A stretch of 64,000 nucleotides of DNA from LD21 sp963715785 (GCA_963715785.1 OY970276.1:4402001-4466000); one strand, 5' to 3'. Positions 46,988 to 55,330 are shown, counted from the stretch's first letter. Numbers and translations are program-made. Notes: generated from the letters alone by a model not told the origin.

Positions 46988-47114
46988 ACCGTAAGAATCA
47001 TGTCTTTTAAAAACACGAATATCCAGGTGGATTTGCGAATATTATAAAGTCACCCTGGCCACAAGGAGCAGCCAGAGAAACACAAATGATTATTGCTTTA
47101 TTTTAAATGCAATT

Positions 47115-47516
47115 TTATTGTTTAACTTCTTCTTCAGAAGCTAAAACCTTTGAAAGTGCAAGAGGAACTTCGCCTTCAGAATAGACTGCTTTTCCCGTCA
47201 TATTGGTATCACTTTCGATTTTAAGCATTACTCTGATATCCTGACCTTCAAGATAGATAGAAAATAACACACTGTCATTCTGAGCTTTTACATTTTCTCC
47301 TGCCAGCTTATATTCGCTGCCGGTGAATGACATTGATGTTGTATGTTTCTGTTGGGTCAAACCGACAACTATCGTTCCGGAGGAGTATCCTTCCGGCGCA
47401 TAAGGAGCGTCAAATTTCCATGTACCCACAGGATTATGCGTATTGCTGACCTGCCCGCTTGCAGATAATGCTGCGATAAATGAGAGAAGCAGCAGAGCTA
47501 AAAGTTTATTTTTCAT
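47115..47516 (-). CDS. Small exported protein of unknown function
   Basis: 133 aa with a signal peptide (KNKLLALLLLSFIAALSASGQ). The mature part begins with HNPVGTWKFDAPYAPEGY, typical of lipocalin-like or DUF-type beta proteins that start with VGTWKF, then beta strands GTIVVGL, TTSMSFTG, VLFSIYL, DIRVMLKI, and ends in an acidic EEEVKQ. No Cys and no catalytic motif. It has its own strong promoter at 47540-47570, so it is transcribed separately from the sulfur operon that ends 100 bases upstream. Confidence 0.65.
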   Translation of the reverse strand: MKNKLLALLLLSFIAALSASGQVSNTHNPVGTWKFDAPYAPEGYSSGTIVVGLTQQKHTTSMSFTGSEYKLAGENVKAQNDSVLFSIYLEGQDIRVMLKIESDTNMTGKAVYSEGEVPLALSKVLASEEEVKQ

Positions 47517-47539
47517 GACAAACCGGATTTGTTAGATCT

Positions 47540-47570
47540 CAAATATAGAAATCTAATACCATTCAGCAAA
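47540..47570 (-). promoter_or_regulatory. Complete Bacteroidota promoter on the minus strand (TTTG-N19-TATATTTG)
   Basis: Minus strand: -33 TTTG at 47567-47570 and -7 TATATTTG at 47540-47547, spacing 19. It is the best promoter match in the window and lies 24 bases upstream of the ATG of the small exported protein. Confidence 0.75.
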
Positions 47571-47616
47571 ATATTTAAAAATAGAATTACCGGTATTTTA
47601 AAGAAAGACCAAAAGC

Positions 47617-48240
47617 TTAGCAGCCTCCGGCGGCTTTCTTTTTCTTGGGAACAGCCTGAATAGCAGGTTTGGCAGATGCAGCAGCCTGATTTTGATTTGT
47701 CTGTACTGCCAATCCTCCTCCGAGAGCTTTCCCTGCGCTCACACGGAAATCATATTTGGCAAATTCCTCATCAGGACTAGTTGATGCCGGCTTCTGTGGA
47801 TTCAGTATTGCTTCAAACCAGTAATTTAATCCACCTTCAAGCACATAGTTATTTTTATAACCAAGCTGCCGGGTTACCATCCATGCCTCATTAGCCGTAA
47901 TTGTTCCGTTAGAGTAGAAAACATTCATCTTAACTTCCTGGTTAAGAATGTCGGTAAACTTATCGGAAAGAAGGTCGGTCATTGGGATATTTATTGCTCC
48001 GGGAAGACTGAACTTTTCAAAATCATCCTGACTTCGTACGTCGATGAGCTGAATTGAGGGATCTTTTTTTATGATCATGTCAGCTACCGTTTCAGGAGAA
48101 ATGTACTGAGTTCTTGTATTTGCTTCCCCCAGCAATTGATCTGCGGTAAGCTTATAGGGTTTAGTCGTATTCTGTGGGACAGCTGCGATAATGAGCCCCA
48201 TCGGAATTACAAAGATCGCCAGCAGTTGTAATGGTTTCAT
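47617..48240 (-). CDS. Exported rhodanese-like protein without the catalytic Cys, ending in GGC
   Basis: 207 aa with an N-terminal signal or anchor (LQLLAIFVIPMGLIIAA). A rhodanese fold spans about 45-150: IQLIDVRSQDDFEKFSLPGAINIP (CH2-A type) and VLEGGLNYWFEAI (CH2-B type). At the active-site loop the sequence reads VFYSNGTITANEAW, with S110 where the persulfide-forming Cys is expected. The tail is basic and Ala-rich (SAKPAIQAVPKKKKAAGGC) and ends in a single Cys, C207, the only Cys of the mature protein. It lies 68 bases after the second YeeE/YedE gene and is the last gene of the Psr-like operon. A sulfur-binding rather than sulfurtransferase role is inference. Confidence 0.8.
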   Translation of the reverse strand: MKPLQLLAIFVIPMGLIIAAVPQNTTKPYKLTADQLLGEANTRTQYISPETVADMIIKKDPSIQLIDVRSQDDFEKFSLPGAINIPMTDLLSDKFTDILNQEVKMNVFYSNGTITANEAWMVTRQLGYKNNYVLEGGLNYWFEAILNPQKPASTSPDEEFAKYDFRVSAGKALGGGLAVQTNQNQAAASAKPAIQAVPKKKKAAGGC

Positions 48241-48308
48241 ATTCTATGATTTATAAGTTCGTTCCTCGTTTTCTGGTTTATTGTTGCATGCTGCGGGTTG
48301 CAAGTTTT

Positions 48309-48899
48309 CTAATATTCTGCTCTTGGAAACTTTTGTTCGGCCCATTCGGCAGCTCTGAACATTAACAGGGCAATAATTATCAGAATTAAAGCAAAAAAAC
48401 CGTCAGAGAGTCCAAGCACCTGACTGACCTTCGGAAATCCCAGAAATTTTGCAAGGTACATTCCGTCCCAGATTTTATATCCGAGCGCGAAGATCATTAT
48501 TCCTATAAATAACCCGCCAATAAATACGAAAGCATCAATCTTTCCGATAGAAGCTCCGCAGAAGCTTGTTCCGGGACAATAGCCGCCGATAATGAACCCG
48601 GCACCCATAATAATTCCCCCGATTATAGCTGATGTCAGGTAAGTGGGATTTACATAAACAAGACTCATGTCGATCCATCCGAAAAGGCTGAAAAAAAGCA
48701 GGCCCAGCATAGCTGTGATGGCTGCTGTGAAGAACACTTTCAGCACTACCGTATCATAACCATAGAACACTCCTGCAAGCTTTCTGCTGGACGAGAATCC
48801 GCTTTGTTCAAGAACAAATCCAAAACCAATTCCAATTAAAAATGCAAGGAAGAGATTTGTATTTGGAGATATTAATTCATTTACTGATAATGGGCCCAT
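48309..48899 (-). CDS. YeeE/YedE (DUF395) sulfur transporter, N-type half
   Basis: 196 aa, about five membrane helices. It carries the YeeE/YedE signature GYCPGTSFCG (C108 and C114) after an NPTYLTSAIIGGIIMGAGF helix. This family imports thiosulfate or other sulfane sulfur, passing it over conserved Cys in the pore (TsuA/YeeE work). This gene equals the half of the full-length family that contains the GYCPGT loop; the other half is encoded just upstream at 48999-49520. The two probably form a heterodimer (PmpA/PmpB type). It follows the polysulfide-reductase-like genes, so sulfur entering here may feed that complex or leave through it. Confidence 0.85.
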   Translation of the reverse strand: MGPLSVNELISPNTNLFLAFLIGIGFGFVLEQSGFSSSRKLAGVFYGYDTVVLKVFFTAAITAMLGLLFFSLFGWIDMSLVYVNPTYLTSAIIGGIIMGAGFIIGGYCPGTSFCGASIGKIDAFVFIGGLFIGIMIFALGYKIWDGMYLAKFLGFPKVSQVLGLSDGFFALILIIIALLMFRAAEWAEQKFPRAEY

Positions 48900-48913
48900 G
48901 ATGTTAAGTTTAT

Positions 48914-48955
48914 CGTTTGTCGTTTAATGTTTGTCGTTTGTCGTTTGTCGTTTTG
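48914..48955. repeat. Six-unit heptanucleotide tandem repeat (CGTTTGT)
   Basis: Units read CGTTTGT, CGTTTAA, TGTTTGT, CGTTTGT, CGTTTGT, CGTTTTG. It lies in the 99-base gap between the two YeeE/YedE half-genes. A further GTCGTTTGTTA copy occurs at 49569-49579 ahead of the first half-gene. Confidence 0.8.
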
Positions 48956-48998
48956 CATTTTTCTTTGCCCCCTGATCCCTCGAAGCGGGAGAAGTTCT

Positions 48999-49520
48999 TC
49001 ATATCCAGTTTTTCCTGAAGAAATATGCCAGTGCATATGCCGTTCCGAATATTGCCATCATAGTTATGAAGCCTCCCAATGAGAGGACTGCCATTCCGCT
49101 GAGCGCAGATCCGCTGGTACATCCTCTTCCGAGTTCTGCTCCGAAACCAAAAAGCACTCCGCCTGTTAAAGCAAGGAAAAGCCGTTTTTTAGAAGTGATG
49201 TTCGGAGAATGTTCAACTTTGAATTTAAGGCGTCCCGCGAAAGCTCCCGAAATAAATCCACCGACCAGAACACCTGTCATTTCAAACACCAGCCAGTTCT
49301 TCATCGGATTACCCGGGTGATCGCCTTTGTATTCCTTCACAAACCCAAGGTTATCCGAAGCAGCTGGTGCAACTGAGGTAATCGAAGTGACAACTACGCT
49401 CTTCATAGCCCCACTGGCACCAAGTCCGCGGCCGGAAATAAAGTTTGAAGCCAGCAGAACAATTCCTAAAAGCACACCTCCGATATACGGATTAAGATAC
49501 TTAGTCTTTTTTGTTTCCAT
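48999..49520 (-). CDS. YeeE/YedE (DUF395) sulfur transporter, C-type half
   Basis: 173 aa, about four or five membrane helices (14-28, 78-95, 115-130, 145-165). It has the second family signature GRGCTSGSALSG (C134) that corresponds to the GCTSG loop of full-length YeeE/YedE. It is the first of the two half-genes in transcription order, 99 bases before its partner and 170 bases after the NrfD-type subunit gene. Transport of thiosulfate or a related sulfur anion is inferred from the family. The gap in front of it holds the hexamer repeat. Confidence 0.85.
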   Translation of the reverse strand: METKKTKYLNPYIGGVLLGIVLLASNFISGRGLGASGAMKSVVVTSITSVAPAASDNLGFVKEYKGDHPGNPMKNWLVFEMTGVLVGGFISGAFAGRLKFKVEHSPNITSKKRLFLALTGGVLFGFGAELGRGCTSGSALSGMAVLSLGGFITMMAIFGTAYALAYFFRKNWI

Positions 49521-49609
49521 TTATCTTTCTCTGTTTTAAATCTTGATCAAATCCGGGTTATTTTTTTTGTCGTTTGTTACCGGTTGCCTGGCAGTCTTTT
49601 ATAACTACT

Positions 49610-49693
49610 GCCTCAACCTCATCCTCAACCTCAACCTCATCCTCAACCTCAACCTCTGTCTCTGCCTCTGCCTCTGCCTCAGCTTCTGCCTCA
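49610..49693. repeat. 14-unit hexanucleotide tandem repeat (NCCTCW)
   Basis: 84 bases of degenerate hexamers (GCCTCA, ACCTCA, TCCTCA, GCCTCT and similar), with ACCTCA/TCCTCA units first and GCCTCT units last. The final TCA of the array is the stop codon (TGA on the minus strand) of the NrfD-type gene. It lies between that gene and the YeeE/YedE half-genes, so copy-number changes could alter the operon spacer or the end of the gene. Confidence 0.9.
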
Positions 49694-50632
49694 ATACAGC
49701 CATCTGCTCACCTGTCCTGCATATACAATTATAAATCTCAGCATAAGGCTGCCAAAAATTACAAGAATTGCAGGAACTATAGCCGGCACATGAAATTTCC
49801 CAAGTTCCATAAATTCAAGGAGTGCCGGGATCAGCATCCCCATTATCACTACGAATATCCAGAATGCCATGGTATAAGGTCCGCCCAGAAACAGTTTTGC
49901 TGCATCAATCTGAACCTGGGTACTGGCCAGGAACCCCATAAACATATGTATAATAAAAAATAATTCTATGCCTATCAAAACAAGATCAATTCTTGCAAAT
50001 TGCCTGCGCTCGTTCTTGTCTTTTGACATAATCAAAGTTGCGGCAGCGCCTGCTGAAAGTCCCGATGACAGGAAAAGCGGTCCGAGAATGGATGTATTCC
50101 ACAATGGCCTTGCGTTAAAAGCTGACAACAGGATCCCGGTGTAGATCCCGAGAATAATACCGTAAATAAGCATGATCCAGGCAAGGGCTTTTTTATACTT
50201 GTTAAAGAAAGTCTCTATATCGAAGATCCATTTGTATTTCCAATCCCACGCGGGAAATATATCCCTGATATGAAGTGCGCACCAGATAAATGACACAGGT
50301 GTTATTACCATCAGCGTCCATGCTCCCCACGACATAGGCGACTGTAACCGGATATTGGTATAGAGCTGCCAGAAGAACATTTTGTGCCTGAGATCAATAA
50401 AAAGCGTTATTAATCCGATAACCAGCAGAAAAGGAGCAAGAAACGGGGTGATGCGTACGGCTGTCTTATAGTCATTTTCTCTTCCTCTGATATAGTAGAG
50501 TGCGGCAATGCAGAGAATTCCTGCAGCCATCCCTCCCAGAAAAAGATAAAGCGGAATCTGCCAGTGCCAGATATTAAGTTGCGGATCAATGAGATGATTC
50601 ATCCTGCCGCTTACTAATAATTCTTCTTCCAT
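49691..50632 (-). CDS. NrfD/PsrC-like quinone-binding membrane subunit
   Basis: 313 aa, eight to nine predicted membrane helices. N-terminal segment WHWQIPLYLFLGGMAAGILC is the NrfD/PsrC signature, and later helices (PMSWGAWTLMVITPVSF, IMLIYGIILGIYTGILLSAF, LFLSSGLSAGAAATLI) match the PsrC half. These subunits exchange electrons between menaquinone and the iron-sulfur subunit. The gene starts 19 bases after PsrB-like and its stop codon is the last unit of a hexanucleotide repeat. It contains no haem-binding motif. Confidence 0.9.
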   Translation of the reverse strand: MEEELLVSGRMNHLIDPQLNIWHWQIPLYLFLGGMAAGILCIAALYYIRGRENDYKTAVRITPFLAPFLLVIGLITLFIDLRHKMFFWQLYTNIRLQSPMSWGAWTLMVITPVSFIWCALHIRDIFPAWDWKYKWIFDIETFFNKYKKALAWIMLIYGIILGIYTGILLSAFNARPLWNTSILGPLFLSSGLSAGAAATLIMSKDKNERRQFARIDLVLIGIELFFIIHMFMGFLASTQVQIDAAKLFLGGPYTMAFWIFVVIMGMLIPALLEFMELGKFHVPAIVPAILVIFGSLMLRFIIVYAGQVSRWLY

Positions 50633-50651
50633 TTATATGGTCATTATTTTG

Positions 50652-51185
50652 TTATATCAAAAAATAAAGTTGTGGCTTAGTCCCGGCTTCAGGAATAAGT
50701 GTCTTTGATTTACGTTTTTTCAGAACCACCGACACAGGACTGTTTGGATCATCAAGATCTCCGAAATAGATACATTTTGTGGGACATACTGCTGCACATG
50801 CCGGAGCAAGTCCTTCTTTTATCCTGTGAATGCAGAATGTGCATTTATCCACATATCCGTCGGGATGAGGATATCTTGCATCATAAGGACACGAGGCAAT
50901 ACATGCACCACAACCGATACACTTATTATGTTCAACCAGCACGATGCCGCCTTCGGCAAAATGGCTGGCGCCTGTTGGGCAGCAGCGAACGCATGGCGCA
51001 TTTATGCAATGATTGCAACGCTCCGACCTTATCTCAATCTCAAGCTGAGGGTAAGTACCATTCATCACTTCCACCACCCATTCCCTGCAAAATCCGTGAG
51101 GCACATTGTTTTCAGTCTGACAGGCTACCACACAATCACTGCAACCTACACATTTTTTGGTGTCAACTGCCATTGCATATCTCAT
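50652..51185 (-). CDS. PsrB/NrfC-like four-cluster iron-sulfur subunit
   Basis: 177 aa with four [4Fe-4S] Cys groups: KKCVGCSDCVVACQ, RCNHCINAPCVRCCPTG, KCIGCGACIASCPYDAR and KCTFCIHRI...CAAVCPTKC. This is the electron-transfer subunit of molybdopterin oxidoreductases (DmsB/PsrB/PhsB type). It carries no signal and would be exported bound to the Tat-exported catalytic subunit. Its start overlaps the catalytic gene's stop by 4 bases. Confidence 0.93.
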   Translation of the reverse strand: MRYAMAVDTKKCVGCSDCVVACQTENNVPHGFCREWVVEVMNGTYPQLEIEIRSERCNHCINAPCVRCCPTGASHFAEGGIVLVEHNKCIGCGACIASCPYDARYPHPDGYVDKCTFCIHRIKEGLAPACAAVCPTKCIYFGDLDDPNSPVSVVLKKRKSKTLIPEAGTKPQLYFLI

Positions 51186-53419
51186 GAGGCAACCTCCTTT
51201 TCTGTATTTTCAGTTACAAATGTTACAAAATTCGACCGCATCCCTGTTCCTCCCATTAAAGGATCTGTAAGCACTTTGGTTATAAGTTGCGTATCACTGG
51301 CGCCCTTTCCGAAACATCTGGTCATCTGTTTCTGACTGTGACCAAAACCATGAACCATATAAATTGAATCCCAGCGGATGCGTTCCGTGACCCTCACCTT
51401 AATTTTATAATTTGAAACTACTCCATCCTGATTTTTCAGCCGGATATACTGCCCCGTTACCAGTCCCCATTCTTTTGATACCTTAGGATTAATCCAAACG
51501 GTATTTTCGTGCATAAGATCTGTCAGGTTAGGATTATTTGAAGTTCTCCCGAATGTGTGCTGAGGTGTACGTCCGTAGATCAGGCGGTAATAGCCTTCCG
51601 ACGGTTCTTCATGAGGAGTATATTTGGGAAGAGGATCAAAACCAAGCTGTTCAAAATACTTTGAATACAATTCAATTTTACCTGAATCTGTGCCAAAACT
51701 GACATTTTCGTTTTCAGCAAAATACAGGTCATCTGCATCTCTGTCTTTTGTTTTCACACCGATCCGTTGCATCTCTTCCAGTGATGATCCTACCTGTTTA
51801 AGCTGCCAGTCCAGCAATTCTTCCTGTTTTTCGTAAGGAAAATAAGCTTCAAGACCAAGCTTCAGACCCAGGCCCCTGGTGATATTATATGCCGACCGTG
51901 TATTATACATCGGCTCTACAGCAGGCATCCTCAGGGCAATAGCAGGTTTACGGTGAGGGCTGAGCCTTAGAACATCATATCTTTCAAGATATGTGCATTC
52001 CGGCAATACTACGTCGGCCCATCCTGTAATCTCCATTGGCATTGTATCGACGGAGACAAGCAGTTCGAGATTCTGAATTGCCTTCAATGTATTAGCCTGA
52101 TCAGGAATTGATGACATCAGGTTCGTTGCGTTGACAATCCAGCCTTTAATTAAATATGACGGTTTGTTTTCAGGTATGGAAGCATCTATCAAAGCATTTG
52201 ATACCGGAGAGCTTGCCACAGGATATTTTCCGGGGAAAATATCTGTCCATGATTTCCTGGGATCGGGATATTTAGGCAACTTAACAGAAGGCACTGCATA
52301 TTGAGCCGGTCTGTAGAAACCACCCCTTCTGCCCCATGAACCGAGCAGGGCATTCAATATTGCTATCGCCCTTACTCTCTGGGTATCATCACCGTACCAT
52401 GTAACATGACGCCCCGGATGAACCAGCACTGCCGGAGATGCATTTGCCATCTCCTTAGCTGTCTTTCGTATTTTTTCAGGAGCTATGGTTGTGATGCCAT
52501 AAGCCCACTCAGGGGTGAAATCTTTTACATGTTCCTTAAGCTGATCAAATCCAGTACAATATTTTTCGACGTAGCTTTTATCGTAGTAATTATTGTAAAT
52601 GATCTCATGGATCCATGCCAGCAGCAATGCAATATCTGTTGAAGGCTTAATGGGAAGCCAGTATTTTGATTTCCCGGCCGCTGTTGAAAACCGTGGATCA
52701 ACCGTTATTATTGTAACTCCCTTATCAATTGCATCAGACATCTCCTGTATCTGGCCATTGTGCATATTCTCACCGATGTGAGATCCAATAAGCACAAGGC
52801 ACTTTGTATCGCGGATATCTGTCACCTCAGGTGAATAAACTTCATCACCGAAAGTTGCGAGAAAAGCTTCATCCCTTGGCCCTTTACACTGGGCATATGA
52901 TGGTTCAGCAATATTAACTGACCCATAGGCTTTCATTAAATTGGAAAAATAGGAGCTTCCATTCCCATGAGTGAATAATGCCATACTTTCAGGGCCATAC
53001 TTTGCAGAGATATCATTCATCTTGCCAGCTATATACTCGAAGGCTTCATCCCACGAGGCCTCGCGAAAAACCTGCTTCCCGCGCTCTTCAACCCTGATAA
53101 GAGGGGTTTTCAAACGGTCTTCATCATAGAACATTCCAACACCCCCGGTTCCACGCGGACATAAACGACCATTGGAATGCTGATCTTCATCGTTGCCAAT
53201 TACTTTCCATATTTTGCCTTCAGATGTTTTGTAAACCCAGCCTGCACATTTCCAGAAACACACCTCACAATAAGTTGGTGTCCTCTTCAGATCAACTTTG
53301 AGTTTTTTTGTTTCTTCGGGGGAGGAAAGTAATTTAACGGCGCCAAATGTTCCTTTAGTCATTGCCAGGACACCAGCTCCGATTGCTGATATTTTAATAA
53401 AATCTCTCCTGCTAGTCAT
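51182..53419 (-). CDS. Molybdopterin oxidoreductase catalytic subunit, PsrA/PhsA-like
   Basis: 745 aa. Tat signal (TSRRDFIKISAIGAGVLAM). A [4Fe-4S] cluster site near the N-terminus has C51, C54, C58 and C87 (CEVCFWKCAGW, RLCPRG). The Mo/W ligand is probably C178 in SYAQCKGPRDE, as in polysulfide and thiosulfate reductases rather than Ser- or Sec-type enzymes. Further signatures include LVLIGSHIGEN, HPGRHVTWYG, and the C-terminal MopB-binding domain (YRLIYGRTPQHTFGRT). It is the first gene of the operon with PsrB, PsrC, the YeeE/YedE halves and the rhodanese. Polysulfide, thiosulfate or tetrathionate are likely substrates; arsenate or others cannot be excluded. Confidence 0.9.
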   Translation of the reverse strand: MTSRRDFIKISAIGAGVLAMTKGTFGAVKLLSSPEETKKLKVDLKRTPTYCEVCFWKCAGWVYKTSEGKIWKVIGNDEDQHSNGRLCPRGTGGVGMFYDEDRLKTPLIRVEERGKQVFREASWDEAFEYIAGKMNDISAKYGPESMALFTHGNGSSYFSNLMKAYGSVNIAEPSYAQCKGPRDEAFLATFGDEVYSPEVTDIRDTKCLVLIGSHIGENMHNGQIQEMSDAIDKGVTIITVDPRFSTAAGKSKYWLPIKPSTDIALLLAWIHEIIYNNYYDKSYVEKYCTGFDQLKEHVKDFTPEWAYGITTIAPEKIRKTAKEMANASPAVLVHPGRHVTWYGDDTQRVRAIAILNALLGSWGRRGGFYRPAQYAVPSVKLPKYPDPRKSWTDIFPGKYPVASSPVSNALIDASIPENKPSYLIKGWIVNATNLMSSIPDQANTLKAIQNLELLVSVDTMPMEITGWADVVLPECTYLERYDVLRLSPHRKPAIALRMPAVEPMYNTRSAYNITRGLGLKLGLEAYFPYEKQEELLDWQLKQVGSSLEEMQRIGVKTKDRDADDLYFAENENVSFGTDSGKIELYSKYFEQLGFDPLPKYTPHEEPSEGYYRLIYGRTPQHTFGRTSNNPNLTDLMHENTVWINPKVSKEWGLVTGQYIRLKNQDGVVSNYKIKVRVTERIRWDSIYMVHGFGHSQKQMTRCFGKGASDTQLITKVLTDPLMGGTGMRSNFVTFVTENTEKEVAS

Positions 53420-53751
53420 TCATTTTGTATAAAAAATCATCACAAAACTATTAAAAAAAAGATATGCTGGTATTCACTTATTTATATAAATAAATGTATT
53501 GATAAAATGACTATTTAAAATGTACTGTTAATTAATTAACAATCATATAAATGACTCTAGTTTAGAATCTGTATAAATTATGGCAATAAAATAAAATCGT
53601 GCACCGGATTGAATTTTTTTGAATGATTTGCGTTGGTTGGATAGGTGTATTCAAATTCAAAAAATAATAAAACAAATAAAAATAGCAGAGGGCAATTAAA
53701 CCTTTTTGAATATCTTTCATCAAAGAGATAATAAAATTAAAGAACGTAAAG
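53420..53751. promoter_or_regulatory. Divergent intergenic region with promoter of the Psr-like operon
   Basis: 332 very A+T-rich bases. On the minus strand TAGTTTTG (53444-53451) is an exact TAnnTTTG -7 box, 25 bases upstream of the catalytic-subunit ATG. On the plus strand TATCTTTC (53711-53718), one base off consensus, may serve the gene at 53752. No gene, operator palindrome or FNR-type site was recognised. Confidence 0.5.
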
Positions 53752-54225
53752 ATGAAAACAATATTAAAATCAATATCAATAGTCCTGTTTGGAATAATGC
53801 TTTCCGGCAAGACTGTTATTGCCCAGGAGCAGGCTCAGCCAGATAATACGAAGCCTGGCACGCAGATAATGAAACCTACATTAACCGACGAGCAGAGAAC
53901 TATGTTAAAAAATGAAATCCAGAAAAGAAAAGAGCTCAGGGAGGCATTCAAGGCTACCCTCTCTCAGCAACAAAAAGACATGCTGACTGATCCGCGGCTG
54001 GTCAGGGCTGACAGAATAAAAGCTTTCAGAGCTTCGCTTACGGATCAGCAGGTTTCTATGATAAAATCAAATCATCAGGAAATTAAAAATTTAAAGAATC
54101 AGTTCAGGGCAACTTTGTCGGATCAGCAGAAGATGCAATTCAGAAGGATGGCAGTTAATGGTGCAAGGATGAACAGAGCCACTTTTATCAGGGCCCGGCT
54201 TAGGAATAAGATGGGTGGAATCTGA
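53752..54225 (+). CDS. Exported Spy/CpxP-like (LTxxQ) helical protein
   Basis: 157 aa with a signal peptide (ILKSISIVLFGIMLSGKTVIAQ). The mature protein is helical, basic and Gln-rich, with repeated LTxxQ-type motifs: LTDEQRTMLKNEIQ, ATLSQQQKDMLTD, ASLTDQQVSMIKS, ATLSDQQKMQFRRM. These recur about every 35-40 residues and mark three or four copies of one helical unit, as in Spy/CpxP periplasmic chaperones. A folding or metal/envelope-stress role is inference. A 12-base inverted repeat follows the gene. Confidence 0.75.
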   Translation: MKTILKSISIVLFGIMLSGKTVIAQEQAQPDNTKPGTQIMKPTLTDEQRTMLKNEIQKRKELREAFKATLSQQQKDMLTDPRLVRADRIKAFRASLTDQQVSMIKSNHQEIKNLKNQFRATLSDQQKMQFRRMAVNGARMNRATFIRARLRNKMGGI

Positions 54226-54239
54226 AAAGAACAGCTTAT

Positions 54240-54273
54240 GATTTAAGAGCTTCATCAAAGGAGCTCTTAAATC
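54240..54273. terminator. Strong hairpin after the LTxxQ gene (terminator without T tract)
   Basis: GATTTAAGAGCT (54240-54251) and AGCTCTTAAATC (54262-54273) pair perfectly over 12 bases with a 10-base loop. No T run follows, so it may be a terminator of low efficiency, an RNA stabiliser or a protein-binding palindrome. Confidence 0.55.
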
Positions 54274-54322
54274 TTAAGATCTCATCAAAACGATTTACAT
54301 TTTCAATACATACAATCAAATT

Positions 54323-55228
54323 ATGAAAGCTACCCTTACTATCCTGACATTTTTTTTCTTTTCTATCCCAGCCTTCTCCCAAAGGGAAAGTCTCGACAGG
54401 ATACTTGATGAATTTCTTTTCGGAAAAAGCTTCGGCGATTCATTGCTTGAAACCGTAGATATTAATGATATGGATCTGAATAATATTATTGCCTCATTGC
54501 ATAATTACAGATTCATATATGTAAGATCCGAGTTTGAGAATAAGACCTATTTTTCAGGACAGGATCTTGGAATAAATCAATATAATATTTCGGGGCAGGT
54601 ATATTATCAGGGACCAAAAGGGCTGAATATCGGAATCGCCGGAATCAGGTATGATCAGTTCGAGCCCAAATACAACACCACTATTCTGACAGCCGGGTAC
54701 AATAATCGTGTTAAAGGAGTTAAGGGGCTTAATATAAGAGGCTTATATAGCAGATATATTTTTGCCAGCATAGATTCGGTAAAAGAAAATGCGTTCAACA
54801 GCGCTATTGATGCAGGGATCACCTATCAATGGAAAATATTAGGGTCTTCAGCTGACTTTTCATTGCTTCTCGGGAATGAAACATCCGCACAGGTTAACTG
54901 GAATCTGTTTTCCGACATCCCCCTTATACGCTTTGGATTATACAACAGATTAAGCTTTGAGCCTGAGATCTCCTTCTATTTTGGTAATGAAACAGTTGTG
55001 GTCAGTCAATATATAAATCTCCGACGGTACTCAGGAGAAGTTTCAACTCAAAAGCAAAGCTTTGGCCTGATGAACACCATGCTAAGAATACCTCTGTCAC
55101 TGACTGTCGGAAACCTTGATTTTTGCGCCGGGTACAACTTCAATTTTCCAAGGAGTCCGGGAACCGGTATAAATCCGCCTAAAACTTCATTTTTTAACAT
55201 TTCACTGGGATACATATTCGGAATCTGA
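54323..55228 (+). CDS. Putative outer-membrane beta-barrel protein of unknown function
   Basis: 301 aa with a signal peptide (KATLTILTFFFFSIPAFSQ). The mature part alternates hydrophobic and polar residues in strand-like stretches (IYVRSEFENKTYFSGQDLG, GLNIGIAGIRYDQF, LNIRGLYSRYIFA, DFSLLLGNE, LSFEPEISFYFGNETVVVSQY) and ends in a strand-like FNISLGYIFGI. It fits a small outer-membrane barrel, but no family was recognised. It lies between the LTxxQ gene and the desulfurase-like gene on the plus strand, with a near -7 box TACATTTT at 54296-54303. Confidence 0.6.
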   Translation: MKATLTILTFFFFSIPAFSQRESLDRILDEFLFGKSFGDSLLETVDINDMDLNNIIASLHNYRFIYVRSEFENKTYFSGQDLGINQYNISGQVYYQGPKGLNIGIAGIRYDQFEPKYNTTILTAGYNNRVKGVKGLNIRGLYSRYIFASIDSVKENAFNSAIDAGITYQWKILGSSADFSLLLGNETSAQVNWNLFSDIPLIRFGLYNRLSFEPEISFYFGNETVVVSQYINLRRYSGEVSTQKQSFGLMNTMLRIPLSLTVGNLDFCAGYNFNFPRSPGTGINPPKTSFFNISLGYIFGI

Positions 55229-55322
55229 TCCGGTTGCTAAGGCAAGATAAATGTGAACAATTAAATATCAGCTGAAACAGGTGATGTTTATTTCTATCAC
55301 ATGGGGCTGTGAAAACAATTAT

Positions 55323-55330
55323 TATCTTTG
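55323..55330 (+). promoter_or_regulatory. Bacteroidota -7 box TATCTTTG for the desulfurase-like gene
   Basis: Exact TAnnTTTG match, 19 bases before the ATG at 55350. It makes the in-frame ATG at 55281 an unlikely start. No clear -33 box. Confidence 0.6.

Noticed and set aside
48914..49693. Possible CRISPR array suggested by short repeats
   Set aside because: Units are 6 or 7 bases, contiguous and without spacers, and no cas genes are present.
49574..49963. Plus-strand open frame of 129 codons beginning in the hexamer array
   Set aside because: Its Ser/Thr-rich start is only the translation of the tandem repeat, and the rest is antisense to the NrfD-type gene.
50699..51335. Two overlapping plus-strand open frames of 162 and 169 codons across the iron-sulfur subunit
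   Set aside because: Antisense to the four-cluster Cys motifs; Cys codons read backward give the long open frames.
53562..53810. Minus-strand open frame of 82 codons in the divergent region before the LTxxQ gene
   Set aside because: It is Phe/Ile/Tyr-rich from A+T-rich sequence and overlaps the signal peptide of the gene on the other strand.
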